64,000 nucleotides of DNA from Denitrovibrio acetiphilus DSM 12809 (GCF_000025725.1 NC_013943.1:2108001-2172000), one strand, 5' to 3'. Numbered from the stretch's first letter, positions 35,489 through 45,073 are shown. Numbers and translations are program-made. The notes: generated from the sequence alone by a model not told the origin.

Positions 35489-36148
35489 ATGAGTGAATTT
35501 CAGATGCCTACCCTCGGAGAAAAATTCCCTGAGATGGAAGTAAAGACTACACACGGGATGAAACAACTCCCTGGCGATTATGCAGGTAAATGGTTCGTGC
35601 TTTTCAGCCACCCAGGTGACTTCACACCTGTCTGTACTACAGAATTTATCGAATTTCAGAACAGAGCCGCAGATTTCAAAGCTGTTAACTGTGAGCTGAT
35701 CGGAGCTTCTGTTGACCAGGTCTTCTCTCACATCAAATGGGTAGACTGGATCGAAGAGAAACTGAACGTAAAAATCGAGTTCCCTGTTATTGCAGATGAG
35801 CTCGGACGTGTAGCAAATCAACTCGGTATGATACACAGCGGCAAAGGGACAAATACTGTCCGTGCCGTTTTCATAGTGGACGACAAAGGCGTAATACGCA
35901 TAGTCCTTTACTACCCTCAGGAGATAGGCAGAAACATAGACGAAGTGCTCAGAGCAGTAAAAGCGCTTCAGAAAACTGATAATGACGGAGTTGCTACTCC
36001 TGCTAACTGGCCGAATAATAAAATTCTGTCTGACAGAGTTATTATCCCACCGGCACCGGATGAGCAAACAAAAGCCAAGAGGCTTGAATCCGCCGCAAAA
36101 GGCGAGATAGAATGTTACGACTGGTGGTTTTGCCACAAAGCGAAGTAA
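35489..36148 (+). CDS. Peroxiredoxin (Prx6/AhpC-type, 2-Cys)
   Basis: A thiol peroxidase of 219 residues reducing H2O2 and organic peroxides. The peroxidatic Cys49 lies in [10 protein letters not shown]-terminal Cys209 and Cys215 ([12 protein letters not shown]) are candidates for the resolving cysteine, as in archaeal and anaerobe Prx6-like enzymes. No AhpF or rubredoxin reductant gene is adjacent. An AAAAGGAG ribosome site precedes the ATG. The upstream Fur/PerR-type box predicts peroxide- or iron-responsive control. The terminator at 36175 ends the gene. Confidence 0.94.
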   Translation: MSEFQMPTLGEKFPEMEVKTTHGMKQLPGDYAGKWFVLFSHPGDFTPVCTTEFIEFQNRAADFKAVNCELIGASVDQVFSHIKWVDWIEEKLNVKIEFPVIADELGRVANQLGMIHSGKGTNTVRAVFIVDDKGVIRIVLYYPQEIGRNIDEVLRAVKALQKTDNDGVATPANWPNNKILSDRVIIPPAPDEQTKAKRLESAAKGEIECYDWWFCHKAK

Positions 36149-36172
36149 CATAACCTCCTGACCAAAAAATGA

Positions 36173-36207
36173 AAGGCCTTCGGGAATAAACACCGGAGGC
36201 TTTTTAT
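36173..36207. terminator. Bidirectional terminator between peroxiredoxin and glycosyltransferase genes
   Basis: The 8-bp stem GCCTTCGG/CCGGAGGC is followed by TTTTTATTTA on the plus strand. Leftward it is followed by CTTTCATTTTTT. It lies between two convergent genes. Confidence 0.78.
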
Positions 36208-36215
36208 TTACTACG

Positions 36216-37280
36216 CTATACAGCACTCTCAAAAAGCTGACGGTATCTGTCTCTCATATTTCCCCAGTAGTAAGGCGACATGTCACACTTCTGAGCCTTA
36301 TGAAGAGCTTCGTAAAGTTTTTCTGCGCAATTTTCTGCTTCCTTATCTGTATCTTCCGATGCAGCATAAAGACAACCGGCAGGAAAAAGCTCCGGATATG
36401 AAACCCTGTCAGGCAGAACAGGCGTACATCCGGCATCGGCAGCCTCCATAACAGACAATCCCTGAAAGTCGTGGAGAGAGGTTGAAACCACAACACTGCT
36501 TTCAGACATTACATTTTCGTATTCCTCTCTGGTTTCAAGATAACCGCAGTGATCTGTATGCTCTTTAAATTCTTCCTTTATCGCAATAAAACTTTCGGGA
36601 ACATCTCTGAAAAACTGACCAGCGAGATTCAACCTAAAATCTCCTGTCATTTCACGTAACTTACAAAGAGCCATATAAAACCTTTCCGGTGCTTTATCGT
36701 ATTCCCACCTGTGGTTCCACAATATGGACGGTTTGTCGTGTCGGTATTGGTATTTTCTGAGCGGATTTATAGGAACACTCAGCACTCTGCTCTTGTTTTT
36801 AATAATTTCTGTCAGCCCCGAGGGAACGTGGTCAGGCATTTTTCTAAGCAGTTTTCTTGCCCCATGCAGAAAAGTCTGTCTATTATAATCTGTGTTAAAA
36901 ACAACGTGATCCGCAGCAAGAGCATTGTAGATTGAAACAAGTTTGGCTTCTATGTTGTTGTGAGACGATCTGTTTTCAGGGTAGTCGAACTGATTTTCAT
37001 GGAAATAAACTATCAGAGGAGTGTTGGCGATCTCAGGCACCAGTCCTCGTAGAGCTGTCATATCAGTCATTGAGGTCGCAAATATGAGATCATACCCTGC
37101 TGTCAGAACGTCTCTGTTTTCGTATGCAAAACTCAGACTGTTCCCGCGGGAACGCCACGCAAAATATCTTGGTGGAAGGGTAAGCAAACTGAAATCAACT
37201 TCACTGAAATTTTGAATCAGCCCTTTATTTAAATGCTGGTGACTAACAGCGTTATATGCGGACAATATGAGTATCTTCAA
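36216..37280 (-). CDS. tRNA-queuosine alpha-mannosyltransferase-like glycosyltransferase
   Basis: A 354-residue GT-B glycosyltransferase. The N-terminal 170 residues are a DUF3524 domain (ILILSAYNAVSHQHLNKGL, SLLTLPPRYFAWR, YFHENQFDYP, FNTDYNR). The C-terminal half has a GT4 donor site (SILWNHRWEYDKAPERF, STSLHDFQGLSVMEAADAGC). This architecture matches QTMAN/GTDC1, which mannosylates queuosine-34 of tRNA-Asp. The bacterial substrate may be the same, but that is inference. It is a single-gene unit, convergent with the peroxiredoxin gene. Confidence 0.85.
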   Translation of the reverse strand: MKILILSAYNAVSHQHLNKGLIQNFSEVDFSLLTLPPRYFAWRSRGNSLSFAYENRDVLTAGYDLIFATSMTDMTALRGLVPEIANTPLIVYFHENQFDYPENRSSHNNIEAKLVSIYNALAADHVVFNTDYNRQTFLHGARKLLRKMPDHVPSGLTEIIKNKSRVLSVPINPLRKYQYRHDKPSILWNHRWEYDKAPERFYMALCKLREMTGDFRLNLAGQFFRDVPESFIAIKEEFKEHTDHCGYLETREEYENVMSESSVVVSTSLHDFQGLSVMEAADAGCTPVLPDRVSYPELFPAGCLYAASEDTDKEAENCAEKLYEALHKAQKCDMSPYYWGNMRDRYRQLFESAV

Positions 37281-37325
37281 AATAACCTCAAAATAGCAAT
37301 AGTATCATTATTTATATGTAGAAAG

Positions 37326-37446
37326 AGCCCCCTGACTGGGGTGTAGTCAGGAGGCTTCATCAGGAAACAAGATAGAAAATTTACTTGTGAATACAGGCAG
37401 GACGGCTTTCGCCGCATGTTGAGGACCGCCTGCATCCTTCACATGT
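37326..37446. other. Two adjacent stem-loops in an intergenic region
   Basis: Hairpin A (37326-37356) pairs AGCCCCCTGACT with AGTCAGGAGGCT, 11 of 12 positions, around GGGGTGT. Hairpin B (37383-37446) pairs ACTTGTGAA with TTCACATGT, then GCAGG with CCTGC and CGG with CCG, with GGC-TTTC-GCC inside. Neither has a U-tract. They lie between divergent genes (glycosyltransferase left, STAND regulator right), so they may be leader RNA structures, a small RNA, or operators. No family recognised. Confidence 0.45.
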
Positions 37447-37640
37447 ATAATAACAAAGATATCTTAAAAATATCTCAAATCAAGCACTTTCTTGAGAATA
37501 ATTCTTTGATGGACATCCGAATATTTTAATTCATAGAAACATTATTCAGCGTATTTTGAACATCGATAAAACAATGTTCGTCTTTTCTCCACATACAATA
37601 CCATTTGTAATCATACTATTTTCTGACATATAATCAAAGT

Positions 37641-40600
37641 ATGAAAGACAAATTTACTGACACCAATACACTTTACGACAACAGTTTTATTATCAAAAGA
37701 GACAGCAAGATATCTGAGCTCGCCTCTATGAGCAATTTCCATAACATTTTCATGTTCAGCGCTGTGCCTGGTGCGGGGAAATCCATTCTCGCCAGACAAG
37801 TGGCAGAAACTAATTATGCAAACAGTATCTGGCACGACATAACAGACAGCGACAAAGACCCGTTGTCTTTCTGCTGGTCACTTTATAATGCGATAAAAAA
37901 ATGCTTTCCGAACTATTCCTGTGCAGAGATGGAAACACCGACAGGAAATCACGATAAACTGAAATACGAAACTTATATAAAAGCAATTATGAAATCACTG
38001 AAGAGATACACACGAAGAAAAACAGTGATCGTACTCGACAACACAGAGCTTCTGCCGACTATCGGACTGGGGTGCAAAGCTGTTAAAACCGCTCTGCTTG
38101 CCGCGTCATCAACCCTGCACTTCATAATCTGCTCCCGGAGAACCTGTACAGACTCAACACTTGCAAACAGACTTGAAAAGCAAATAATCATTTTCGATAA
38201 CAGCTTTTTTTATTTCACAAAAGAGGAATTCCACAAGCTAGCTCTGGCACAACTGGAGCACATCATAGACCTTTCAGGGATAGACAGGATATACGCTATA
38301 TCTGAAGGGTGGGCGCACGGAATAGTAACAGGACTTAAATATTTCAGAACACGGGGCAAAATCCCGGATTCATCAATAATTGCAGGACAGCTTGATAAAT
38401 TTTTTGAAATTAACGCTCTGCGTCCGGAAGATATTAAGCTGTACAGCTCCTTCGCTGCCCTCTCTCTGCTTGAAGAGATCCCACTCGAATTTTCCGTTAA
38501 GTTTTCAGGAGGGACAGAGCTGGCGAGTTTTCTGATTAACGCCCTTGACAGCAACAACTTCATACAAAAGAAGAAAAAAGTCACTTTTATCCTGCATAAC
38601 ATCTACAGAAGCTGGCTTATTGCTACGTCTAAAGAAACATTTCAGAAAATTAACGCCGCAGCCTTCCTTAACGCCGCGGCCTCTTATGAGCTAAACAAGG
38701 GCAGCCTGACACTGGCAATAAAATACCTTATAAGAGCTCAGGCATACTCCCGCCTTGAGTCTGTCATGAAAGACAATATTGATGAAATACTACGCTCTGA
38801 TAACAACAGAGGATATAACGGAATCCTTTCAGATGTTCCTGGCAAAATACTGCGCAGCACTATGTGGACAGCTTTGGCTTATGCGTACACTTCTATTAAT
38901 ATTATGCCGGAGCAGGCTTGCAGGATGTTCTGCATTACCTTACAAAAATTCATCGATTGTAACGACAAAACGGGAATACTTCTCAGCTACACCGGTCTGG
39001 TAAACTTTCACTTCTTTCTGCGCGGAACAAGCATAAACGGACTTAAGTACAAACAGCTTATACAAGATTGTCTTACAGCCGAAGAAGAGAATCTCTCACC
39101 TGTTAAAATAGTATCCATATACACATCCCTCGCTTTCGGCGGAATGAACTACTACCCCCAGAAGATTATAAAAGAGTTTATAAATAAAGTCCTACCGCTG
39201 GTGGAAAAGGAACGTATGTTCCGACAGAAAATAGAAATATATTATGTATATGCCCTCTTCAACGAACTAATGGGCTCTATGCAGCTTTGTGAGAGATTCA
39301 CAGATCTTCTTTTTGCAGAGCTGCATACAATAAAAAAAGATCCATTTTCTCTCCTGACTTTTATAATGAAACTGCACAGGTTTTATAATATCCAGGGAGA
39401 AACAAAAATATCTGAATACATAGGGCAGTATGCTCAGAGAACAATGTCTGTTCATATGGAGCTAAGTATGCTCTATAAGGCTCTGCTGGATATTTATGAA
39501 ACTGATAACTTTGCACACTCCGGAGACATCGAAAAGCTTCAGAGACATATGGAAAAATACAGTATGCATGAACTTAATAACCTTCCGGCGCATATTCGTG
39601 CAGCAATGACCAGCCATATAGCACTCGGACTTGCAACGAAATTTGATGAAACATCAAGAATACTGGCAGAAAAAGCTCTTAAAGTAGCTATTGATGCTGA
39701 GATGAACGAATATACGGTCAGCGAATTTTATTTCTATGCCGGAGCGATTTACACTCTTCTGGGTAATTTTAAAGAAGCTGAAATGCGGCTGACAAAGGCC
39801 CTTGAACTTGCACAGGAATTTTCTAACGAAAGGATAAACGCTTCATCCTGTGCATATATGTCATACCTTTATGATACTATCAGTGACAGAAGAAATGCAG
39901 CAGAATACGCAGTCTCGGCTGTACGTTTTATGATGAAAACCAGACAGAAAAAACTTAAATGGTCAATGCCTGATATTTGTCAGAATATGCTTAAGTACGC
40001 TCACGAAAATGATAATTCGGCTGAATATGCTGACAACATTGCTTTCCAGCAGTTCAACATAAGCTTTACAGGCAGCAGCGAGATGATCCCTGTAATGCAG
40101 ATAAATGCCTTCGGTGAAATAGAGATAAGAATAGGCGAAACAGCACTTTCCCCTGAACAGCTTTCAGGCAATTTCAGAACAATGATAGCAATTATTCTTT
40201 CTTCCAAAAACTATACAGCACATCAAGAAGTTATCCAATCATATATCTGGCCGTCAAGTGGCAAAGAACATGCACGGAAAAGCTTTGACAACCTTATGTC
40301 CAGATTCAGAAAGCTTTTATCTAATAATTTCCCCGGCATAAACCCGAAAGACTATATCACCATCAACAACGGAATAGTCAGGATGTCGCACGTTAAATGT
40401 AATGCAGATGATTTTATCAATAAAGTCGGTGAAGCAAGAATATCTTTTGAGAATAAAGAGTTTACGAAATGCCTGCTCTGTCTTTTAACTATTAAAGACA
40501 CCTATAGCGAAAGATACTTTTCATTTATAAACGACATAGAAAAAGTAGATGCAAAAAGACAGTACACTGACGCAGCGATGATAGACATGATGACGCTGAT

Positions 40601-40835
40601 ATACAAGATGAACTCTTATCTGCCGGATATCATACCTCTTGAGCCTTACCTTGATCAATGGCATGATATCTTCATCCACGAAACAGAAATGGTGAGGCTC
40701 GCGTACCTATACTACAAAGACAAAAACGATAAAGTTAAATGCTTTACAATTATAAAAAATTTCGAAATATTCCTCAGAGAGGAGGGGTTCAGCGAAGACG
40801 AAGTCAATGAGCTGATATATGCTGTAAAATCATAG
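37641..40835 (+). CDS. MalT-type STAND NTPase with TPRs and C-terminal SARP-like DNA-binding domain
   Basis: A 1064-residue cytoplasmic regulator. The P-loop is at PGAGKS (G44-S48), with Walker B KTVIVLDNTELL near 130 and IICSRR near 165. The NB-ARC-like module runs to about 330. A long helical TPR region follows (about 340-790). After a linker, MQINAFGEIEIRIG starts a winged-helix domain (about 800-890) and a BTAD-like helical tail. The order NTPase-TPR-DNA-binding is that of signal-transducing STAND activators, but with a SARP-type rather than LuxR-type output. The inducer and target genes are unknown. It starts with a weak ribosome site. Confidence 0.82.
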   Translation: MKDKFTDTNTLYDNSFIIKRDSKISELASMSNFHNIFMFSAVPGAGKSILARQVAETNYANSIWHDITDSDKDPLSFCWSLYNAIKKCFPNYSCAEMETPTGNHDKLKYETYIKAIMKSLKRYTRRKTVIVLDNTELLPTIGLGCKAVKTALLAASSTLHFIICSRRTCTDSTLANRLEKQIIIFDNSFFYFTKEEFHKLALAQLEHIIDLSGIDRIYAISEGWAHGIVTGLKYFRTRGKIPDSSIIAGQLDKFFEINALRPEDIKLYSSFAALSLLEEIPLEFSVKFSGGTELASFLINALDSNNFIQKKKKVTFILHNIYRSWLIATSKETFQKINAAAFLNAAASYELNKGSLTLAIKYLIRAQAYSRLESVMKDNIDEILRSDNNRGYNGILSDVPGKILRSTMWTALAYAYTSINIMPEQACRMFCITLQKFIDCNDKTGILLSYTGLVNFHFFLRGTSINGLKYKQLIQDCLTAEEENLSPVKIVSIYTSLAFGGMNYYPQKIIKEFINKVLPLVEKERMFRQKIEIYYVYALFNELMGSMQLCERFTDLLFAELHTIKKDPFSLLTFIMKLHRFYNIQGETKISEYIGQYAQRTMSVHMELSMLYKALLDIYETDNFAHSGDIEKLQRHMEKYSMHELNNLPAHIRAAMTSHIALGLATKFDETSRILAEKALKVAIDAEMNEYTVSEFYFYAGAIYTLLGNFKEAEMRLTKALELAQEFSNERINASSCAYMSYLYDTISDRRNAAEYAVSAVRFMMKTRQKKLKWSMPDICQNMLKYAHENDNSAEYADNIAFQQFNISFTGSSEMIPVMQINAFGEIEIRIGETALSPEQLSGNFRTMIAIILSSKNYTAHQEVIQSYIWPSSGKEHARKSFDNLMSRFRKLLSNNFPGINPKDYITINNGIVRMSHVKCNADDFINKVGEARISFENKEFTKCLLCLLTIKDTYSERYFSFINDIEKVDAKRQYTDAAMIDMMTLIYKMNSYLPDIIPLEPYLDQWHDIFIHETEMVRLAYLYYKDKNDKVKCFTIIKNFEIFLREEGFSEDEVNELIYAVKS

Positions 40836-40837
40836 CA

Positions 40838-41323
40838 CTATGCGCTTAATATTTTCCGCAGCATTCCGGCAGCGGCATGTCTCCCCTGCTCTTTCAAAAC
40901 ATTTTCAATGTCCCTGTTCCCTTCTGCACGTTCTTTCCTGATTCGTCTTTCAATACTCTCCCTGACTATCTCCTGTACATCCTCGCTGGAACGTCTGGAG
41001 ATATTACCAAGAACTGCTTCTGTGAACTTCTTGTCTGCAATATACCATACAGCATACGCCATATCTTCAGTTTTCATATTTCTGAGAATGAGCTGAAGCT
41101 GCGGTTTCTGTGTTTCAACGGCATTTATAAGGCTGTCCTGCAGGCTTTCCCTGCTCATAACCTCATCTTCTTTCAGAGCAGAATCAATCAGTGCCTGAAT
41201 AAATTTAAGCTCCGATCTGGAAAAATACATTCTGGTTCTGTCGTCAACACAAAGAACAAACTCATCCCCTGCTTCTGTCTTTTCTACATTTATATTAGTG
41301 CCGTCATCAAGATTAACCTGCAT
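40838..41323 (-). CDS. Small protein with FliG-like C-terminal region
   Basis: A 161-residue soluble protein. The N-terminal 45 residues are mixed strands. The remainder is helical and contains NMKTEDMAYAVWYIADKKFTEAVLGNISRRSSEDVQEIV, which echoes the FliG middle/C-terminal repeat (LRxxDxxxLAxALxxASxE...NMSxRAA). I do not claim it is the motor switch protein: it is half the size and no flagellar genes are near. The start MQV is chosen because GGGGTGG precedes it. It is convergent with the STAND regulator, two bases apart. Confidence 0.6.
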   Translation of the reverse strand: MQVNLDDGTNINVEKTEAGDEFVLCVDDRTRMYFSRSELKFIQALIDSALKEDEVMSRESLQDSLINAVETQKPQLQLILRNMKTEDMAYAVWYIADKKFTEAVLGNISRRSSEDVQEIVRESIERRIRKERAEGNRDIENVLKEQGRHAAAGMLRKILSA

Positions 41324-41514
41324 AAACCACCCCATTTGATACTTTAGTATAATTAATTAAAAGCGTGATGCACACCAAAAATTTTCATTCTGCATTGCCT
41401 TTAAGCCGTCCCCTTAAAAAAGCATTGCTTTATTCATAAGAACCAATATTTTTCACGAGCGCAATCTGTGTTGGTATGATTCTGAAAGGTACGGCGGAGT
41501 ATATCAGCAATACA

Positions 41515-41650
41515 TAGATTCCCACGTGTAACCCCGTGGTTCTATTGCTTCGTAATTACATTCCCCGCAATGACTTATAAGCTCTAAAGCTGTGATTAGC
41601 TCATTCATCTACGCATAAATGCGTGGTATTCTGTCCTCGACCGCATAAAA
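41515..41650. repeat. Dispersed hairpin repeat, copy 5 (internal deletion)
   Basis: Left end with hairpin CCACGTGTAACCCCGTGG up to CTATTGCTTCG, then directly the right half TAATTACATTCCCCGCAATGAC, GCTCTAAAGCTGTG and the right hairpin CTACGCAT-AAATGCGTGG. About 120-150 bases of the middle are missing. The junction falls on ATTGCTTCG, a sequence present twice in full copies. Similarity to copy 1 continues to GCATAAA just before the proX terminator. Confidence 0.85.
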
Positions 41651-41673
41651 AAGGCGGAGTTTTAAACCCCGCC
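41646..41673 (-). terminator. Terminator of the proVWX operon
   Basis: Leftward reading GGCGGGGTTTAAAACTCCGCC forms a self-complementary stem followed by TTTTTT, 25 bases after the proX stop. Confidence 0.88.
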
Positions 41674-41697
41674 TCAGTATTATAATCTATTTAATAT

Positions 41698-42726
41698 CTA
41701 TTTAGCGGCAGCCCTTGCATCAGAAAGCCACTTGTTCCACTTTTCCGGATGTTTCGCAATCCACTCCTGAGCATGTTTTGCAATATCTTTTGCTGATTTC
41801 TCGCCTTCGTTCATACGGGCGTTCTGAGCATTAATGTCTTCCAGGTCAAGATGGAATTCTCTCAGAAATGTTGCAGCAGCAGGATTTTCTTTAAGAAACT
41901 TCTTATTAGCGACAACCCTTATATCTGTGACAACAAAACCGAGTTTAATAGGATCGCTTACAGCACCTTTGATGCCAGTCCCGGTCATTCTGTCCACATA
42001 TCCCTTCTGAGCTTCTGTAGGGTTAATTTCCGGAACATTTATCCAGACAACGTCTTCCCCTGGTTTCAGTTTAAAAATTGTCCAGTTAGGTGCCCATGTG
42101 TAAAAGAATACCGGCTCGCCATTTTTGAACTTAGCTATCCCTTCAGCCATGCTGGCAGAGTAAGAAGCTTTGATAGGATTGATGTAATCCTTCAGACCAT
42201 AGGCATCCATCTGGTGAGAGATAATCTTTTCACATCCCCATCCCGGAGGACATGCGATGAGGTCAGCTTTGCCGTCTCCGTCAGAGTCAAAAGCCTTTCT
42301 AACGTCATCTCTTCTGAAATCATCGAGGGATTTGATATTATATTTTTCTGCATAGTCTTTGCTTATCAGATACCCCTGAAGCCCGCCGGCTTTTGCAACA
42401 TAACCTATTCTTTCAGCTTTCTTTTCGAAATTCTTCGGAAGCTGGTCATTATGCATAGGGAACCATCCATTAGTCCAGTAATCTAGATCGCCAAGCACAA
42501 CAGACTGGTAAAACAACGGATTAGTGAGTTCCTTAGGTTTTTTCACCTTGTATCCAAGTTCTTTAAGCCCGGCGCTTACAATGGCTTCCTGAAAATAGCC
42601 TGTGTCCCATGTAGCACGGGCAGGTCTTACAGTAACCCCTTTCCCCGGCTTCATGTTGTCAGCAAAAGCTGTAAAAACTGATATTGCAGCAAATGCTACA
42701 GCCAGCATCATAATTCTAAATTTCAT
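41698..42726 (-). CDS. proX: Glycine betaine/proline ABC transporter binding protein
   Basis: A periplasmic OpuAC/ProX-type binding protein of 342 residues. A Sec signal peptide (1-22, ending AFA) precedes the mature domain, with VRPARATWDTGYFQ, ACPPGWGCEK and FYTWAPNWTIFKLKPG. Trp-rich segments match the aromatic box that binds quaternary amines. The C-terminal part ends with a Trp/Lys/His-rich helix (EWIAKHPEKWNKWLSDA). It is third in a leftward proV-proW-proX operon for osmoprotectant uptake. Confidence 0.93.
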   Translation of the reverse strand: MKFRIMMLAVAFAAISVFTAFADNMKPGKGVTVRPARATWDTGYFQEAIVSAGLKELGYKVKKPKELTNPLFYQSVVLGDLDYWTNGWFPMHNDQLPKNFEKKAERIGYVAKAGGLQGYLISKDYAEKYNIKSLDDFRRDDVRKAFDSDGDGKADLIACPPGWGCEKIISHQMDAYGLKDYINPIKASYSASMAEGIAKFKNGEPVFFYTWAPNWTIFKLKPGEDVVWINVPEINPTEAQKGYVDRMTGTGIKGAVSDPIKLGFVVTDIRVVANKKFLKENPAAATFLREFHLDLEDINAQNARMNEGEKSAKDIAKHAQEWIAKHPEKWNKWLSDARAAAK

Positions 42727-42751
42727 ATTTTCCTCCGTAGATAATAATCAT

Positions 42752-43591
42752 CTATTTTTTACCCATCCCCTGAGTAATTCTGTCTAATACCATAGCGAGC
42801 AGCACAATGCCGAGCCCACCGATGGTAGCAAGTCCGATATCAAGTGTATTCAGCCCCTGGAAAACAGGTGTACCAAGACCGCCTGCGCCGATCAGAGCCG
42901 CTATAACAACCATAGAAAGCGACATCATGATAGTCTGATTAAGTCCTGCCATTATAGAAGGCATGGCAAGTGGTATCTGCACTTTACGCAGAACCTGCAT
43001 AGGTGTCGCACCAAACGATACGGCAGCTTCCACAAGCTCAGGATGCACCTGTCTTATACCAAGCCCTGTCAGCCTGATAATAGGAGGCATAGCAAAAACA
43101 ATAGTGGCGAGAACACCGGAGACTGTACCAATACTGAACAGCATCACAACCGGCACAAGGTAAACAAAGGCAGGTGTGGTCTGCATAGCGTCCAGAAATG
43201 GTCTTATGCAAGACTCAAACCTGTTGCTTCTGCCTGACAATATCCCCAGAGGTATGCCGACAATAGCGCAGAAAAGCACCGAGCATATGACCATGGCAAG
43301 CGTAATCATCGCCTCTTCCCATAACCCAAGCATCCCGATGAGAAACATCGTTGCTATGGTAAAGATTGTAACTCTCTTACCCGCATAGCGAAAAGCAAGG
43401 AAAGCAAGAATAGCTATAAGCACAAGAGGATGCATACTTGTGAGCACCCACGAGATACTGTCCAGCGATTTCTCTACCGGATATTTTATAAGCTGAAAAA
43501 CTTCTCTGTAGTTCTCAACAAGAAAATCAACTCCGCTCTGAACCCACTGATCGAGGGGTATAATACGTTCGTCAAAATCGAAAAAACTCAT
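42752..43591 (-). CDS. proW: Glycine betaine/proline ABC transporter permease
   Basis: An inner-membrane permease of 279 residues with a binding-protein-dependent transport domain. The EAA-like loop is [24 protein letters not shown] conserved N-terminal cytosolic stretch precedes the first helix. The ATG overlaps the proV stop (ATGA), and proX follows 25 bases on. Confidence 0.93.
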   Translation of the reverse strand: MSFFDFDERIIPLDQWVQSGVDFLVENYREVFQLIKYPVEKSLDSISWVLTSMHPLVLIAILAFLAFRYAGKRVTIFTIATMFLIGMLGLWEEAMITLAMVICSVLFCAIVGIPLGILSGRSNRFESCIRPFLDAMQTTPAFVYLVPVVMLFSIGTVSGVLATIVFAMPPIIRLTGLGIRQVHPELVEAAVSFGATPMQVLRKVQIPLAMPSIMAGLNQTIMMSLSMVVIAALIGAGGLGTPVFQGLNTLDIGLATIGGLGIVLLAMVLDRITQGMGKK

Positions 43592-44793
43592 GCTTCCTCC
43601 CCTGTTCTGTGCAGTGTTTTAAGAAATGTGTTTTTAGAGATAACACCTATATATTCATCCTCTTCATTCAGAACAGGAACAGGCCAGGGATTTGCCGCAA
43701 CCAGAGGCAGGATATCCTGAAGAGAGTCTCCGGCGTAAACAGCTTTCGCATCTTCAAGAAAAGCCTTCTCTATGTTCTTATCCTCTGCATCTACAAGATC
43801 CTGAAGACGTTCCACTGAAACAACTCCGGCAAATTTATTATTTTTATTAAGGACATATCCATAGTCTCTGTCCTGACTGGTAAGTCTTTGCAGGGCAGTT
43901 CTCGGACCGTCTCCCGGGTTTTTAATTATAGTAACTTGTGTTTTTCTGGCGATATCGCCTGCGGAAAGAATGTTTGTAGGGTCAACGCCTCTGAAGAAAG
44001 CTTTGACATAGTCATCAGCAGGGTTTTGAAGTATCTCTTCCGGTGTCCCCACCTGAACCACACGCCCGCCTTCCATAATGGCTATCCTGTCCCCTATCCT
44101 CATTGCTTCGTCAAGGTCGTGGGATATAAAGACAATTGTCCTTGCACTTCTGGACTGAAGCTTGATCAGCTCGTCCTGCATTTCCGACCTGATAAGGGGG
44201 TCAAGGGCACTGAACGCCTCATCCATAAGCATTATGCTGGGATTCACGGCAAGAGCTCTGGCAAGCCCCACACGTTGTTTCATCCCCCCGGAAAGCTCAT
44301 TCGGCATACTGTCCGCCCATGCTTCAAGCCCCACCTGCTCCAAAGCTTTATGCGCTTCAACTTCACGCACCTTTTTGTCTGCGCCTGAAAGCTCCAGCCC
44401 TAAGGCAGTATTTTCAAGCACTGTCATGTGCGGCATAAGAGCAAAAGACTGGAACACCATCGAAAGATCTTTGCGCCTGATATTAAGGAGCTGATCCTTG
44501 CTCATGGAAGCGACATCATCACCATCCACATAAACATGTCCAAATGTCGGTTCTATCAGCCTGTTCAACATCCTGACCATAGTGGACTTACCCGATCCGG
44601 AAAGCCCCATAATAACAAAAATCTCCCCTTCATTAACGGTAAAACTCGCATCCTGTACGCCAATTGTCATGCCTGTTTTCTCTAAAATCTCTTCCTTCGT
44701 CAGCCCCTTATTAAGAAGCTCCTTTGCCTTTTCAGGCTTCGGGCCAAAAATCTTATAAAGATTCTCAACCCGTATCTTCTCTTTCGTACTCAT
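43588..44793 (-). CDS. proV: Glycine betaine/proline ABC transporter ATPase
   Basis: A 401-residue ATP-binding subunit. Walker [10 protein letters not shown], signature [15 protein letters not shown], Walker [14 protein letters not shown] and H-loop ISHDLDEA are intact. The N terminus [20 protein letters not shown] is typical of ProV/OpuAA. The C-terminal 110 residues hold a pair of CBS domains, which gate such transporters by ionic strength. It is the first gene of the operon, and its promoter lies in the 280-bp divergent gap with the flavoprotein gene at 45074. Confidence 0.95.
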   Translation of the reverse strand: MSTKEKIRVENLYKIFGPKPEKAKELLNKGLTKEEILEKTGMTIGVQDASFTVNEGEIFVIMGLSGSGKSTMVRMLNRLIEPTFGHVYVDGDDVASMSKDQLLNIRRKDLSMVFQSFALMPHMTVLENTALGLELSGADKKVREVEAHKALEQVGLEAWADSMPNELSGGMKQRVGLARALAVNPSIMLMDEAFSALDPLIRSEMQDELIKLQSRSARTIVFISHDLDEAMRIGDRIAIMEGGRVVQVGTPEEILQNPADDYVKAFFRGVDPTNILSAGDIARKTQVTIIKNPGDGPRTALQRLTSQDRDYGYVLNKNNKFAGVVSVERLQDLVDAEDKNIEKAFLEDAKAVYAGDSLQDILPLVAANPWPVPVLNEEDEYIGVISKNTFLKTLHRTGEEA

Positions 44794-45073
44794 TAATTCC
44801 CCGTTTGTATTGATTTAAATTTAAAATATGGCAATATGAATAACATCACTAGATATATTTTATGTATGAATTATTCTAAAGGAACACAGGCGAGAAGTCA
44901 AGTCAGCAGAAATAGTTGTTAAATAAGAGACATTAGCAAAATAAAAGAAGACAGCTAAAACAATTCTGTTAATTAACTGTTTTTTTTGTTATAAAGTTAA
45001 AATACTTTCTTGCACAGGCATGATTGATATTATAAGCTACTAAAAATTCATATAAATTTTGGCGAGGATGAAG

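Noticed and set aside
35432-36232. 266-codon open frame antisense to the peroxiredoxin gene
   Set aside because: It covers the peroxiredoxin coding region and its promoter, with no ribosome site and no family resemblance.
37326-37446. Possible tRNA or small Cys-containing peptide in the intergenic hairpins
   Set aside because: There is no T-loop consensus or cloverleaf, and the short frames on both strands lack ribosome sites and protein-like composition.
40838-41323. Annotation as the flagellar motor switch protein FliG
   Set aside because: It is half the normal length, only part of the repeat pattern is visible, and no flagellar genes are nearby.
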